The notes under the pieces were generated by a model. It was not told the DNA's origin. It saw nothing but the letters and a program-made list of their open reading frames with translations, and did no database searches. The translations under genes and the position numbers were made by a program. From Microlunatus capsulatus (GTDB lineage: Bacteria; Actinomycetota; Actinomycetes; Propionibacteriales; Propionibacteriaceae), in the NCBI RefSeq assembly GCF_017876495.1, contig NZ_JAGIOB010000001.1, positions 1,240,001-1,304,000 on the forward strand: 64,000 nucleotides of DNA, read 5' to 3'. Positions 46,105-54,780 of the stretch are shown one piece after another. Numbering within the stretch: position 1 is the stretch's first letter; every line of letters begins with the position of its first letter.

Positions 46105-48000
46105 TCATCGTCGGTCCTCGCGCCGCACCGGGGCCGGCTCGACGAGCTCGGCGTCCAGCACGTCGGCGTCGGGGTCGGAGTCGTCGAGGCCGGGGGCGTA
46201 GGGCACCTGGGTGACGGTGGGCGGCGCGATGGCCAGCCGCTCCTCGGCCGCGGCCAGCGCCGGCTCGTCCGCCGGCCCGGTCGAGCCCGTCGGCAGCCCG
46301 TCGGCGCGCGCCCGCTGGACCGCGTCGGCGGCGGCGCGGAGCCGGTCGGCGGTCTCCGGGTCGAGCGCCGCGGCGTCCAGCAGGGCGTGGTAGCGCAGCA
46401 GCTCGGCGGCCATCAGCGCCTCGACGCGGGTGTCGAGCTCCTCCTTCGCCGTCTCGGCCAGCCGGCGGACGGCCTGGTCGCCGAAGACGGCCTCCAGCAC
46501 CCGCTGGGCGAGGATCGCGGTGCCGCCGGCGACGCCGACCTCGGCCCCGACGAGGCCGCCGGTGTGGGCGAAGACGACGATCATCAGCGCGACGCCGATG
46601 CCGTTGACGCCGAAGGCGAGGAACCGGGCCCGGGAGCGCTTGCCCATCCCCTCGTCGGCGACGAGGTCGAGGACGGCGCCCTGCCAGTCGCGGATGGTCC
46701 GCTCTACGGAGCGGTCGAAGTCGGGCGAGGCCCGGGTGAGGTCGACGCGGCTGCGCTCCAGCAGGGCGCGGCCGGCGGCGTTGGCCCGCCAGGACGCCTC
46801 GGCCCGCTCGGCGGCGGCGTCGCCCTCCTCGCGGATGAGCGACTCCAGACCCGACTCGACAGCCACCTTGAGGTTGTCCACCTCCGGCGGCTGGCCCTTG
46901 AACGCCGAGACGACCCGGTCCCGCAGCCAGCCGACCTTCTGCTCCAGCGCGCGGAAGAACTCCCCGGTGCCGACGAACTCGTGCCAGCGGGCCAGCACCT
47001 CCCCGCGCAGCAGGGTGCCGTCGGTGGTCTGCACCTGGACGGTGCGGACGGCCTCGGCGTAGGAATGGTCGACCTCGGCGCGCAACCGGGTGAGGGCCTC
47101 CACCTGGTCGTCGACGGCGGTGGCCAGCTCCGGCGTCCTCGTGACCAGGGCGCCGATCGCGCCGTCGAGGGTGCGCTGGACCACCTGGATCCGGCTGCTC
47201 TGGTCGGCGGCGAGGGCGGCGAGCCAGCCGCGGATGGGCTGCACGGCCGCGACGGGCAGCAGGCCCTCGGCGTCCACCGCGGTCTCGGGGACCGCGAACA
47301 GCGGCGAGCCGGCCAGCCCGCGCTCGCTCATCATCTGGCCGAGGTGCGGTGGCACCTCCGCCATGGCCCGCGGCGGGACCCGGTCCAGGACGACGGCGAC
47401 GGCGGCGCTGCGCTCCGCGGCGGCGTGCAGGAAGTCCCAGGGCACCTGGTCGGCGTAGCGGGCGGCGGAGGTGACGAAGAGCCACAGGTCGGCGGCCGCC
47501 AGCAGCTGGGCGGCCAGGGCGCGGTTCTCGCTGACGACGGAGTCAATGTCCGGGGCGTCGAGGATGGCCAGGCCCGGCGGGATCGAGTCGTCGGTGACCA
47601 GCTGGAGCGACCGGGCGTCGTCGCGGCTGCCGGTGGAGCGGGCCAGCCCGGGCAGGATCCGGTCGTCGGCGAACCAGCGGGCGTCGGTGCTGTGGTGGAC
47701 CAGGACGGGCGCCCGCGTCGTCGGCCGGATGACGCCCGGCGTCGTGACGCGGCGGCCGACGAGGGAGTTGACCAGCGTCGACTTGCCGGCGCCGGTGGAC
47801 CCGCCGACGACGGCCAGCAGCGGGGCGTCGATCGTGGCCAGCCGGGGCAGGACGTAGTCGTCGAGCTGCCGGGTGATCTCGGTGACGGCCCGCTGCTGCT
47901 CGGCCGCACGGGCCAGCGGGAGCGGGAAGGTGACGGGGGCGACGACGGCCCGAAGCTCGGCGAGCGCGGCCTCCAGCGGCGTCGGCTGCCTGCTGGCCAT
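46105..48000 (-). CDS. Dynamin-like membrane GTPase B
   Basis: 631 residues. G1 GGSTGAGKST at 66-75 and G3 DAPDIDS are present, but G4 is weak (VVLDRVPP where N/TKxD is expected), so guanine specificity may be relaxed. Long helices follow, with a hydrophobic hairpin near 470-510 (FLAFGVNGIGVALMIVVFAHTGG, GVAGGTAILAQRVLEAVFG) resembling a dynamin paddle. An acidic low-complexity tail ends the protein. ATG 48000 has GGAGGAGGAG. It is the first gene of the GTPase pair. Confidence 0.8.
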   Translation of the reverse strand: MASRQPTPLEAALAELRAVVAPVTFPLPLARAAEQQRAVTEITRQLDDYVLPRLATIDAPLLAVVGGSTGAGKSTLVNSLVGRRVTTPGVIRPTTRAPVLVHHSTDARWFADDRILPGLARSTGSRDDARSLQLVTDDSIPPGLAILDAPDIDSVVSENRALAAQLLAAADLWLFVTSAARYADQVPWDFLHAAAERSAAVAVVLDRVPPRAMAEVPPHLGQMMSERGLAGSPLFAVPETAVDAEGLLPVAAVQPIRGWLAALAADQSSRIQVVQRTLDGAIGALVTRTPELATAVDDQVEALTRLRAEVDHSYAEAVRTVQVQTTDGTLLRGEVLARWHEFVGTGEFFRALEQKVGWLRDRVVSAFKGQPPEVDNLKVAVESGLESLIREEGDAAAERAEASWRANAAGRALLERSRVDLTRASPDFDRSVERTIRDWQGAVLDLVADEGMGKRSRARFLAFGVNGIGVALMIVVFAHTGGLVGAEVGVAGGTAILAQRVLEAVFGDQAVRRLAETAKEELDTRVEALMAAELLRYHALLDAAALDPETADRLRAAADAVQRARADGLPTGSTGPADEPALAAAEERLAIAPPTVTQVPYAPGLDDSDPDADVLDAELVEPAPVRREDRR

Positions 48001-48030
48001 CGGGCTCCTCCTCCACTGCGTCCCGGCCGG

Positions 48031-49560
48031 CTACTCCCCGGGCGGCTTCCAGGTCGGGTCGACCTCGGAGTACTGGGTAGCAGTCTGCCCCAGCGGTGCC
48101 GACGCCGACGGCGGGACACCCGGCGGGCGGGCGGTCAGCGCGGGAGCCGGGTAGTTGCCGCCGAGGCCCGCGGGCCCGGGGTAGCTGGCCGGCGCGTAGC
48201 CGCCCGGCGCCCCCGCCGTCCGGCGACGGCGGAGCGACGGGTAGGCGGCCCGCCCCTCGGGCTGGGTGACGGCGGCCGCCCGGAGCGAGCGGATCCGGGC
48301 CAGCAGGACGCGTTCGCGGCGGGTGCCGGCCTCGTCGACGAGGCCGCGGACCATGGAGTCGCGCAGGTAGGCCAGCTCCGTCGCCGCGCGCTGCATCCGC
48401 AGGGTGGCCAGCAGCCGGTCGGGGCCGAGGAACAGCGCGTGCCAGACGGCCTTGCTGCGGGTGCGCAGCCGCGACAGCGCCGCCGGGTCCCCTTCGGGCA
48501 GCCAGCCGACCCGCACGTAGTCGACCAGCCGGTCGCGGATCAGCCGGCCCTCGCGGAACAGCTGGCGGACGACGAAGACGACGACGCCGACCACCAGGGG
48601 CAGGGCGACGAAGAGGTAGACGAAGAGCTGGCTGCGGCCCTGGGTCAGCGAGGCGGTGGTGTTGAAGGCCATGTGCAGGAACGCGGCGGCCAGGTAGCCG
48701 GCCAGCGGGGCGACCACCCGCACCGTCTTGCTCTTCGAGCGCAGCGCGACGGCCAGGCCGATCCCCAGCATCGCGGTGAAGAGCGGGTGGCCGAAGAACG
48801 TGATGAGCCCGCGGAGCACGAACAGCTGCTGCAGGGCCTCCAGCGGCGGCACCTGGCCGAAGGTCCGCGCCGCGAAACGGTAGGCGCGGCCGTAGTACAG
48901 GATGTTCTCGACGAAGGCGAAGGCCGCCCCGGACAGCCCGGCCAGCACGATCCCGCTGAGCCGGCTCACCCACTGGTAGCGCATGAGGATGGCCAGCCAG
49001 AAGAGCACGGTCCCCTTGGCCGCCTCCTCCACGAACGGCGCGACGAAGATGGCGGCCCGCGCCCCGGTCGCGGGGTCGCCGTCGCCGGCGATGCTCAGCT
49101 GCGACGCGGCCCAGGTGTTGACCTGCGCCGAGACGAAGGTGGCCACGCAGGCGCCCCAGCCGAAGGTCATCAGCCAGACCCAGATCCGCTGGGGGCGGAA
49201 GCGGTCGGCCCACAGGAAGACGAGCGAGAGCGGGACGGCGGTGATCGCCGCGTAGCGGGCGGCGATCGGCAGGGCCTCGGTGCCCAGGCCCGGGATCGTG
49301 CCGCCGGGCACCTCCTGGTCGGGGACCACCTGGCGGTAGAGCAGCAGCAGGCAGGCGACGTAGCCGAGCAGCACGGCGACGCTGACCCAGAACAGCCGGT
49401 TGCGCAGCAGCCGCTTCGGCAGCGGCACCGAGGGGTCGACGTCGGCGGGCAGGCCGTTGCGGCTGAGCGCGCGGCGGTCGTCGGGGGCCGACGTCCGTCC
49501 CCGGCGGGTCCGTCGGTCACCGCGCGCGGGGGCACGCCTCTCGCTGCTGGCCACCGACAT
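48031..49560 (-). CDS. PrsW family intramembrane metalloprotease
   Basis: 509 residues with about eight hydrophobic helices between 55 and 335. Catalytic motifs: EEAAK at 178-182 (APFVEEAAKG), FAFVENILYY, FFGHPLFTAMLGIG and FLHMAFN, which together match the CPBP/PrsW glutamic/metallo site. PrsW cleaves anti-sigma factors in Bacillus. Here a ~150-residue cytosolic tail, Pro/Gly-rich at its end, is added. ATG 49560 has TAGCCT six bases upstream (leaderless). It sits just upstream of the dynamin pair (31-base gap), so it may be co-transcribed with them. Confidence 0.88.
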   Translation of the reverse strand: MSVASSERRAPARGDRRTRRGRTSAPDDRRALSRNGLPADVDPSVPLPKRLLRNRLFWVSVAVLLGYVACLLLLYRQVVPDQEVPGGTIPGLGTEALPIAARYAAITAVPLSLVFLWADRFRPQRIWVWLMTFGWGACVATFVSAQVNTWAASQLSIAGDGDPATGARAAIFVAPFVEEAAKGTVLFWLAILMRYQWVSRLSGIVLAGLSGAAFAFVENILYYGRAYRFAARTFGQVPPLEALQQLFVLRGLITFFGHPLFTAMLGIGLAVALRSKSKTVRVVAPLAGYLAAAFLHMAFNTTASLTQGRSQLFVYLFVALPLVVGVVVFVVRQLFREGRLIRDRLVDYVRVGWLPEGDPAALSRLRTRSKAVWHALFLGPDRLLATLRMQRAATELAYLRDSMVRGLVDEAGTRRERVLLARIRSLRAAAVTQPEGRAAYPSLRRRRTAGAPGGYAPASYPGPAGLGGNYPAPALTARPPGVPPSASAPLGQTATQYSEVDPTWKPPGE

Positions 49561-49596
49561 GGCGCCAGGCTACCCAACGGGCGGGCAGCCCCCGGG

Positions 49597-50286
49597 TCAC
49601 TTGGCGAAGGGCTGGAGGAAGGGCTCGACGACCGTGAGCACCTCGCCCGGCCGGTCCTCGTGCATCGCGTGGTCCAGGTCGAGGCCGACGTAGCGCCCGT
49701 TCGGCAGCCGCTCGGCGAGGTCGCGCAGCCGCTGCTGCGGCAGGTGGCTGCGCAGGCCGCCGAGGACGAGGGTCTCGGTGCCGATCCGGTCGGCGTACTC
49801 CCACCAGCCCGGCGTCGGCTGGTTGCGCCAGCGGTGGACGGCGATCTCGGCGCGCCAGTCGTGGTCGGCGCCGGGCTCGGGCTGGCGCGGGATCGGGCGG
49901 GGCGGGTCGGCCGGGTCGGGCGGGGGCATGTCCTCGAGCACCATCATCCGCACGAGGTCGGGCTGGGTGGCGGCCAGCTGGTAGGCCGTCAGCGCCCCCA
50001 TCGAGTGGCCGTAGGGGATCGCGCCGAGGATGCCCAGCGCGTCCATCAGGCCCGCGACGTCGGCGGTCAGGGCGTCGAGGGAGTACTCCTTCGTCCACTC
50101 CGACTCCCCGTGCCCGCGGGCGTCGGGGGCGATGCAGCGGAAGTGCTGCCCCAGCACCGGGGCGACGTGGCGCCAGCTGGCGCTGGAGCTGCCCAGGCCG
50201 TGCAGCAGCAGGACGACCGCTCCGTCGGGACGGCCCCACTCGCGGTAGCTCAGCGTGGGCCCGCCCGGGAGCGTCGTGGTCGCCAT
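49597..50286 (-). CDS. Alpha/beta hydrolase
   Basis: 229 residues. Oxyanion motif LLLHGLGSSSASW, nucleophile Ser in PYGHSMGALTA, late His in LDLDHAMHED. The family is broad and the substrate unknown. It lacks a long lid domain. GATACT eight bases before the ATG could be its -10. The gap to the PrsW gene is 36 bases with its own promoter. Confidence 0.85.
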   Translation of the reverse strand: MATTTLPGGPTLSYREWGRPDGAVVLLLHGLGSSSASWRHVAPVLGQHFRCIAPDARGHGESEWTKEYSLDALTADVAGLMDALGILGAIPYGHSMGALTAYQLAATQPDLVRMMVLEDMPPPDPADPPRPIPRQPEPGADHDWRAEIAVHRWRNQPTPGWWEYADRIGTETLVLGGLRSHLPQQRLRDLAERLPNGRYVGLDLDHAMHEDRPGEVLTVVEPFLQPFAK

Positions 50287-50322
50287 GGCTGCACAGTATC
50301 GGGCCGCTCCCGGGCCGGCGGG

Positions 50323-52227
50323 TCAGCGGTAGGTGACGGCGGTCAGCCCGGTGGTGCTGTCCCAGGTGATCGTCCCGCCCGAGAAGTCGACGGCGCGCCC
50401 GCCGGGGACGGCGTGGTCGCCCCGGACCGGCAGGCCGAGCCGTGACGCCTCGGCGCCCAGCCCGGCGTAGGCGGTGAAGACGGCGCCGTTCACCTCCTGC
50501 ACCCCCGTCGAGCGGGACCAGTACAGGCTGCCCTGCTGGAAGGCTTGGACCTGCGAGCCGGCGACCGCGCCGCGGTGCTGGGCGGCGGTCGGCAGCCCCA
50601 GCCGGGACACCGCGGCCCCCAGCGCGGCGTGGTGGCGGGCGAACGCGCCGTGCACGTCGACGGTGCCGGAGGCCCGGCTGGAGTAGATGACGCCGTCCTG
50701 GAACGTGACCCGGCGCGAGCCCAGGACGCCGGCCCGCTCGTCGGAGGTGGGGAAGCCGAGGGCGTGCCGGGCCTCGCCGAGCGCTCGATAGCGGGTCCGG
50801 ATCGCGCCGCCGACGCGGTGGGTCCCGGTCGTCGGGCTCCACAGCAGGTCGCCCCGCTGGAAGTGGGTGACCCGGCCCTTCCCGACCACCCGCTCCGGCG
50901 TCGTGGGCGAGCCCAAGGCGCCCTTCTCCCCGCCCAGCCGCTGCCAGGTCGTGAAGATCGGCGTCCGGTACGAGCCGACCCGGCGGTCGACGGCCTTGCG
51001 CAGCGCGCCCATCCGGGAGCGGACGTTGCGGCCGGGGCAGGCGGTCTGCATGACGTCGCCGTGACCGGCGATGACGTTGATGCGCTTGCCCGCCAGGGTG
51101 ACCTTGCCGCGCGGGTCGCGGTAGAAGCCCTCGAGCTTCCAGGCCAGCACCTTCGCGGTGCTGGTCATCATGGCGGCGGTCGGCTGGCCGGTGTCGAAGT
51201 TGCCCATCAGCGAGACCCCGACCGTCTCGCCGTTCCACCGGGTGGCGTGCGCCCCGTGGACGACGGCCCAGACGCCGCCGTAGCGGCCCTCGAAGACGGT
51301 GCCGAAGCGGTCGACGAGGAAGTTGTAGCCGATGTCGCACCAGCCCTTGCTGCGGGTGTGGAAGGCGTAGATGCCCCGCACGATGGCCGCCGAGTCGGAG
51401 CGGCTGTAGCGGTTGGCGCCGGCGGTGTGGTGGACGATCGCCGCCCGCAGCGTGGTGTCGTAGTCGGGCGTCGCGCAGCGCTTCCCGTTGAGCGTGCGCA
51501 GCTTCTCGTCGGCCCCCCACCGGGCGCGGGTCACGATCGCCGGCGCCGGGGAGAGCTTCGGCGCCCCGGCGGCGCGGAGCGCGGCGGCGGGGGGCGGGAC
51601 CACCACCGCCGTCGGAGCGGCGTCGCTCGGCAGCACCTGCGGGTCGACGAGCGCGACCCGCACGTCGGCCGGGGCCGTCGCGCCGACCGGGTCCGCCGTC
51701 GCCCGGAGCCGGACCTCGACGCCGGTCGCGTCGCCGAACCAGCGGGGCTCGGTGCCCGGCCGCGCGCCCGCCGCCTCGGCCCCGTCCGCGTCGTCGGCGC
51801 TCGCCAGGGCCTCCCAGCCCGACCAGGCACCGCCGGCCCGGACCCGGACCTCGACGCGCGGCTGCGCGTCGGTGCCGGCCGCCCAGGTGACGCCGACCGT
51901 CGAGAACGTGGGCGTGCGCGTCGCCGCGAGCCGGGCCAGCACGGTGCCGGGCCGGGCCCGCAAGGTGCTGGCCGACCGCCCCGCACCACCGGTGGCCGGG
52001 ACCACGGCGGGCACCGCGAGCTCGCGGACCTCCGGGGTGGCCGGGACCGGGGCCGGCTCGACGGCGGTGGGGGCGCTGGGCGCGGCCGGCGTCGACGGGC
52101 TGGTGGGTGCCGCGCCCGCGGGAGTCAGCCAGCCCGCCGTCAGGGCGGCGACGCCGAGCCCGACGAGGGCGGCGCGGACCCGCGGGCTCCGGGTGAGGTG
52201 CGGACGGGGACGGGAAGCGGGCGGCAT
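50323..52227 (-). CDS. Secreted N-acetylmuramoyl-L-alanine amidase with LGFP repeats
   Basis: 634 residues with a signal peptide (LVGLGVAALTAGWLTPAGAA). An Ala/Pro linker and a beta-rich domain (about 85-205) precede the amidase_2/PGRP domain (about 240-410): IVHHTAGANRYS, YNFLVDRFGTVFEGRYGG and GHGDVMQTACPGR supply the zinc His, His and Cys. Four LGFP repeats follow (GALGSPTT, HALGFPTSDE, SRLGLPTAAQ, SRLGLPVRG), wall-binding units known in actinobacteria. ATG 52227 has GAGAGG; upstream openness is chance. Cuts muramyl-peptide links in wall turnover or division. Confidence 0.92.
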   Translation of the reverse strand: MPPASRPRPHLTRSPRVRAALVGLGVAALTAGWLTPAGAAPTSPSTPAAPSAPTAVEPAPVPATPEVRELAVPAVVPATGGAGRSASTLRARPGTVLARLAATRTPTFSTVGVTWAAGTDAQPRVEVRVRAGGAWSGWEALASADDADGAEAAGARPGTEPRWFGDATGVEVRLRATADPVGATAPADVRVALVDPQVLPSDAAPTAVVVPPPAAALRAAGAPKLSPAPAIVTRARWGADEKLRTLNGKRCATPDYDTTLRAAIVHHTAGANRYSRSDSAAIVRGIYAFHTRSKGWCDIGYNFLVDRFGTVFEGRYGGVWAVVHGAHATRWNGETVGVSLMGNFDTGQPTAAMMTSTAKVLAWKLEGFYRDPRGKVTLAGKRINVIAGHGDVMQTACPGRNVRSRMGALRKAVDRRVGSYRTPIFTTWQRLGGEKGALGSPTTPERVVGKGRVTHFQRGDLLWSPTTGTHRVGGAIRTRYRALGEARHALGFPTSDERAGVLGSRRVTFQDGVIYSSRASGTVDVHGAFARHHAALGAAVSRLGLPTAAQHRGAVAGSQVQAFQQGSLYWSRSTGVQEVNGAVFTAYAGLGAEASRLGLPVRGDHAVPGGRAVDFSGGTITWDSTTGLTAVTYR

Positions 52228-52366
52228 GACGACCTCTCGGCTCGCAGGCGCTCGACCCCCCGGGACCTGGTGGCCCCTTGCTACCACGGATCGGCTCGCC
52301 GCAGCGAGTGCTGAGACGTCCCAGCGCAGCGGGCCCCGGATCTGCGAGTTCGCAGCACTCGTGTCA

Positions 52367-52409
52367 CAGCCGGTGCGCCCCCGACTGGATTCGAACCAGT
52401 GACCGGCTG
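52367..52409 (-). other. tRNA 3'-half remnant forming a capped hairpin
   Basis: Just downstream of tRNA-Arg the minus strand holds an intact T arm (ACTGG-TTCGAAT-CCAGT, 52384-52400) and acceptor 3' strand CGGGGGC+G (52376-52383) identical to that of the tRNA-Arg. There is no 5' acceptor strand or normal anticodon arm. CAGCCGGT (52367-52374) and ACCGGCTG (52402-52409) enclose it. A decayed tandem tRNA or an attachment-site duplicate. Confidence 0.5.
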
Positions 52410-52439
52410 ATGAGAAGCTGGTCGGGCTGTCGTCTTCTG

Positions 52440-52512
52440 CGCCCCCGGTAGGAATCGAACCTACGACCGACAGATTAGAAGGCTGCTGCTCTATCCTCTG
52501 AGCTACGGGGGC
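52440..52512 (-). tRNA. tRNA-Arg (anticodon TCT)
   Basis: Cloverleaf by eye: acceptor GCCCCCG/CGGGGGC, D arm GCTC...GAGC, anticodon loop CTTCTAA, T arm GTAGG-TTCGAAT-CCTAC, discriminator G. CCA is not encoded. Reads AGA. A -10 TAGGAT (52547-52552, minus) lies about 35 bases upstream. Confidence 0.95.
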
Positions 52513-52611
52513 CAGGCGAGCGGTGGGCTCCCTCGTCCGTCCGGGCATCCTAGCCGCTGGTCGCCGCGCGGGACCGGGACGGCGGGTCGTCCGGCGGAGG
52601 ACCTCGCGACG

Positions 52612-52617
52612 TAGGTT
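52612..52617 (+). promoter_or_regulatory. -10 of the MFS gene, leaderless
   Basis: TAGGTT ends seven bases before ATG 52625. Confidence 0.45.
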
Positions 52618-52624
52618 CGGCCGC

Positions 52625-53905
52625 ATGACCGGGACCGACCGACCTCCCCCGCCCCCGTCCCCGGGTCACGCCCCTCCGGAGTCGGTCAGCTGGCGCTCGC
52701 TCGCCGTCCCCGCCTACGGGCCCACCGTGCTGGTCTCGATCGGGCAGGGCGCGATCCTGCCGCTCGTCGCCCTCTCGGCCCGCGACCTCGGCGCCAGCGT
52801 CACCGTCGCGGCCCTCGTCGTCGCCCTGGCCGGGCTCGGCCAGCTGATCGGCGACCTGCCGGCCGGCGCGCTGGCCGCCCGGATCGGCGAGCAGCGGGCG
52901 CTGATCGGCGCCTGCGTCCTCGACGCCCTGGCCCTGCTGGGCGCGTTCCTGGCCCAGTCCCTCGTCCTGCTGGCCCTCGCCGTCCTGGTCACCGGCCTCG
53001 CCGGCGCCGTGTTCAGCCTGGCCCGGCAGGCCTACCTGACCGAGGCCGTGCCGGTCCGGATGCGGGCCCGGGCCCTGTCCACCCTCGGCGGCACGTTCCG
53101 GATCGGGCTGTTCATCGGCCCCTTCATCGGGGCCGGGCTGGTCACGGCCTTCTCGATCCAGGCGGGCTACGGGTTCGCGGCGGTGATGAGCCTGTCGGCC
53201 GCCGTGCTGACGGCCTTCCTGCCCGACATCACCCGGCAGAGCCGCGCCGACCGCGCGGCCTCGGGGGTGGCGCACCGCACGGTCTGGTCGGTGCTGGCCG
53301 AGCACCGGCGCGTGCTGCTGACCCTCGGGCTGGGCGTCCTGGTGATCGCCGCCGCCCGCTCGACGCGGCAGTCGATCATCCCGCTGTGGGCCGAGTCGCA
53401 GGGGCTCGACGCCGCGACGACCAGCATCATCTACGGCGTCTCCGCCGGGGTCGACATGCTGCTGTTCTACCCGGGCGGCGCGATCATGGACCGCTTCGGC
53501 CGGGTGTTCGTCGCGGTGCCGTCGATGGTCGTGCTGGGTCTCGGCTTCGTGCTGCTGCCGCTGACCAGCACCGCCGTCGGGATCGGCGCGGTCGCCTGCC
53601 TGATGGGGCTGGGCAACGGGATCTCGGCCGGCATCGTCATGACCCTGGGCGCCGACGCCTCCCCCGCCGGCCACCGCAGCCAGTTCCTCGGCGGCTGGCG
53701 GCTCTGCGCCGACCTCGGCAACGCGTCCGGCCCGCTGCTGATCGGCGCCGTCAGCCTCGTCGCCCCGCTGGCCGTCGCCACGGTGGTGATGGGTGGGCTG
53801 ACGATCCTCGGCTCGGGCTGGCTGGCCCGCTGGGTGCCGGCCTACGCGGCGGGCCCGCACGCCCGCCTGCGCCGCCGGACCGGACGGCGCCGACCCGGAC
53901 CGTAG
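52625..53905 (+). CDS. MFS transporter (12-helix type)
   Basis: 426 residues, about 12 hydrophobic helices. GDLPAGALAARIGEQRALIGA is motif A between helices 2 and 3; the second half repeats it as GGAIMDRFGRVFV. This resembles DHA1-like efflux carriers. An N-terminal Pro-rich cytosolic tail and a basic C-terminus flank the core. Substrate unknown. The earlier open frame overlaps the tRNA region and is rejected in favour of the leaderless ATG 52625. Confidence 0.88.
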   Translation: MTGTDRPPPPPSPGHAPPESVSWRSLAVPAYGPTVLVSIGQGAILPLVALSARDLGASVTVAALVVALAGLGQLIGDLPAGALAARIGEQRALIGACVLDALALLGAFLAQSLVLLALAVLVTGLAGAVFSLARQAYLTEAVPVRMRARALSTLGGTFRIGLFIGPFIGAGLVTAFSIQAGYGFAAVMSLSAAVLTAFLPDITRQSRADRAASGVAHRTVWSVLAEHRRVLLTLGLGVLVIAAARSTRQSIIPLWAESQGLDAATTSIIYGVSAGVDMLLFYPGGAIMDRFGRVFVAVPSMVVLGLGFVLLPLTSTAVGIGAVACLMGLGNGISAGIVMTLGADASPAGHRSQFLGGWRLCADLGNASGPLLIGAVSLVAPLAVATVVMGGLTILGSGWLARWVPAYAAGPHARLRRRTGRRRPGP

Positions 53906-53908
53906 GGT
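53903..53908 (+). promoter_or_regulatory. -10 of orn, embedded in the MFS stop codon
   Basis: TAGGGT begins with the TAG stop of the MFS gene and ends six bases before ATG 53915, giving orn a private leaderless promoter. Confidence 0.5.
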
Positions 53909-53914
53909 GGGGGG

Positions 53915-54541
53915 ATGCGTGAGCTGATGGTGTGGGCCGACTGCGAGATGACCGGTCTCGACCTGTCCGGGGACGCGCTCGTCGAGGTGGCCGCGCTGGT
54001 CACCGACGGCGAGCTGAACGTCCTGGGCGAGGGCGTGGACGTGATCATCAAGCCCGGCGACGAGGCCCTGGAGCGGATGGGCGACTTCGTCCGCGAGATG
54101 CACACGAAGTCGGGCCTGCTCGAGCAGCTGGCCACGGGGCTGACCATGGCCGAGGCCGAGGAGCGGGTGCTGGCCTACGTGCGCGAGTTCGTGCCCGACC
54201 CGCGCAAGGCACCGCTGGCCGGCAACACCATCGGCACCGACCGGGCGTTCCTAGCCCGCGACATGCCGACCTTCGAGGCCCACGTTCACTACCGCAACGT
54301 CGACGTCTCCAGCATCAAGGAGCTGGCCCGCCGCTGGTTCCCGCGGGCCTACTACTCCTCCCCCGCCAAGTCGGGCAACCACCGCGCCCTCGCCGACGTC
54401 CAGGAGTCGATCGAGGAGCTGCGGTACTACCGCGACGCCGTCTTCGTCCCCCGGCCCGGCCCGGACAGCGCCACCGCCAAGGAGATCGCCAGCCGGCACG
54501 GGGGCGCCCTGACCGGGGTCACCGCGACGCCCGCCCGCTGA
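53915..54541 (+). CDS. orn: Oligoribonuclease (DEDDh 3'-5' exonuclease)
   Basis: 208 residues. The first Exo motif is WADCEMTGLD (Asp9, Glu11), followed by LAGNTIGTDRAFLARDMP, YRNVDVSSIKELARRW and KSGNHRALADVQESIEEL (His and Asp of Exo III). It degrades the last di- to pentanucleotides of RNA and, importantly, pGpG, the product of EAL enzymes such as the one at 8045. The length is typical for actinobacterial Orn. Confidence 0.97.
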   Translation: MRELMVWADCEMTGLDLSGDALVEVAALVTDGELNVLGEGVDVIIKPGDEALERMGDFVREMHTKSGLLEQLATGLTMAEAEERVLAYVREFVPDPRKAPLAGNTIGTDRAFLARDMPTFEAHVHYRNVDVSSIKELARRWFPRAYYSSPAKSGNHRALADVQESIEELRYYRDAVFVPRPGPDSATAKEIASRHGGALTGVTATPAR

Positions 54542-54626
54542 TTTCAGCATCCGGGTCGGCGGCCGTTACACTCGTCGTCGCCCCTGTGGCCGTCGGACTC
54601 CTCCGCCGGATCCGCGGGCAGCGATG

Positions 54627-54702
54627 GTGGGTGTAGCTCAGTTGGTAGAGCACCTGGTTGTGGTCCAGGTGGCCGCGGGTTCAAGTCCCGTCACTCACCC
54701 CA
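54627..54702 (+). tRNA. tRNA-His (anticodon GTG)
   Basis: Acceptor GTGGGTG/CACTCAC, anticodon loop TTGTGGT, T loop TTCAAGT, encoded CCA (54700-54702). G at 54626 is the genomically encoded G-1, facing discriminator C73. A -10 TACACT is at 54567-54572. Confidence 0.97.
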
Positions 54703-54712
54703 TCCGCACGAC

Positions 54713-54741
54713 AGCCCCCGACCGGGTCCCGGTCGGGGGCT
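54713..54741 (+). terminator. Perfect hairpin after tRNA-His
   Basis: AGCCCCCGACCGG and its exact complement around GTC, ten bases after the tRNA. No strong T run. Confidence 0.75.
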
Positions 54742-54780
54742 GCGTCGTCCCCGGGGTCGGTGGCTCGCCGGTGCGGGCCC

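Noticed and set aside
45598-50445. A 1615-codon plus-strand frame across the GTPase and PrsW genes
   Set aside because: Antisense shadow; the minus-strand frames carry full P-loop and protease motifs.
52376-52439. A second functional tRNA after tRNA-Arg
   Set aside because: No 5' acceptor strand, D arm or closable anticodon stem could be found; only the T arm and 3' acceptor strand are intact.
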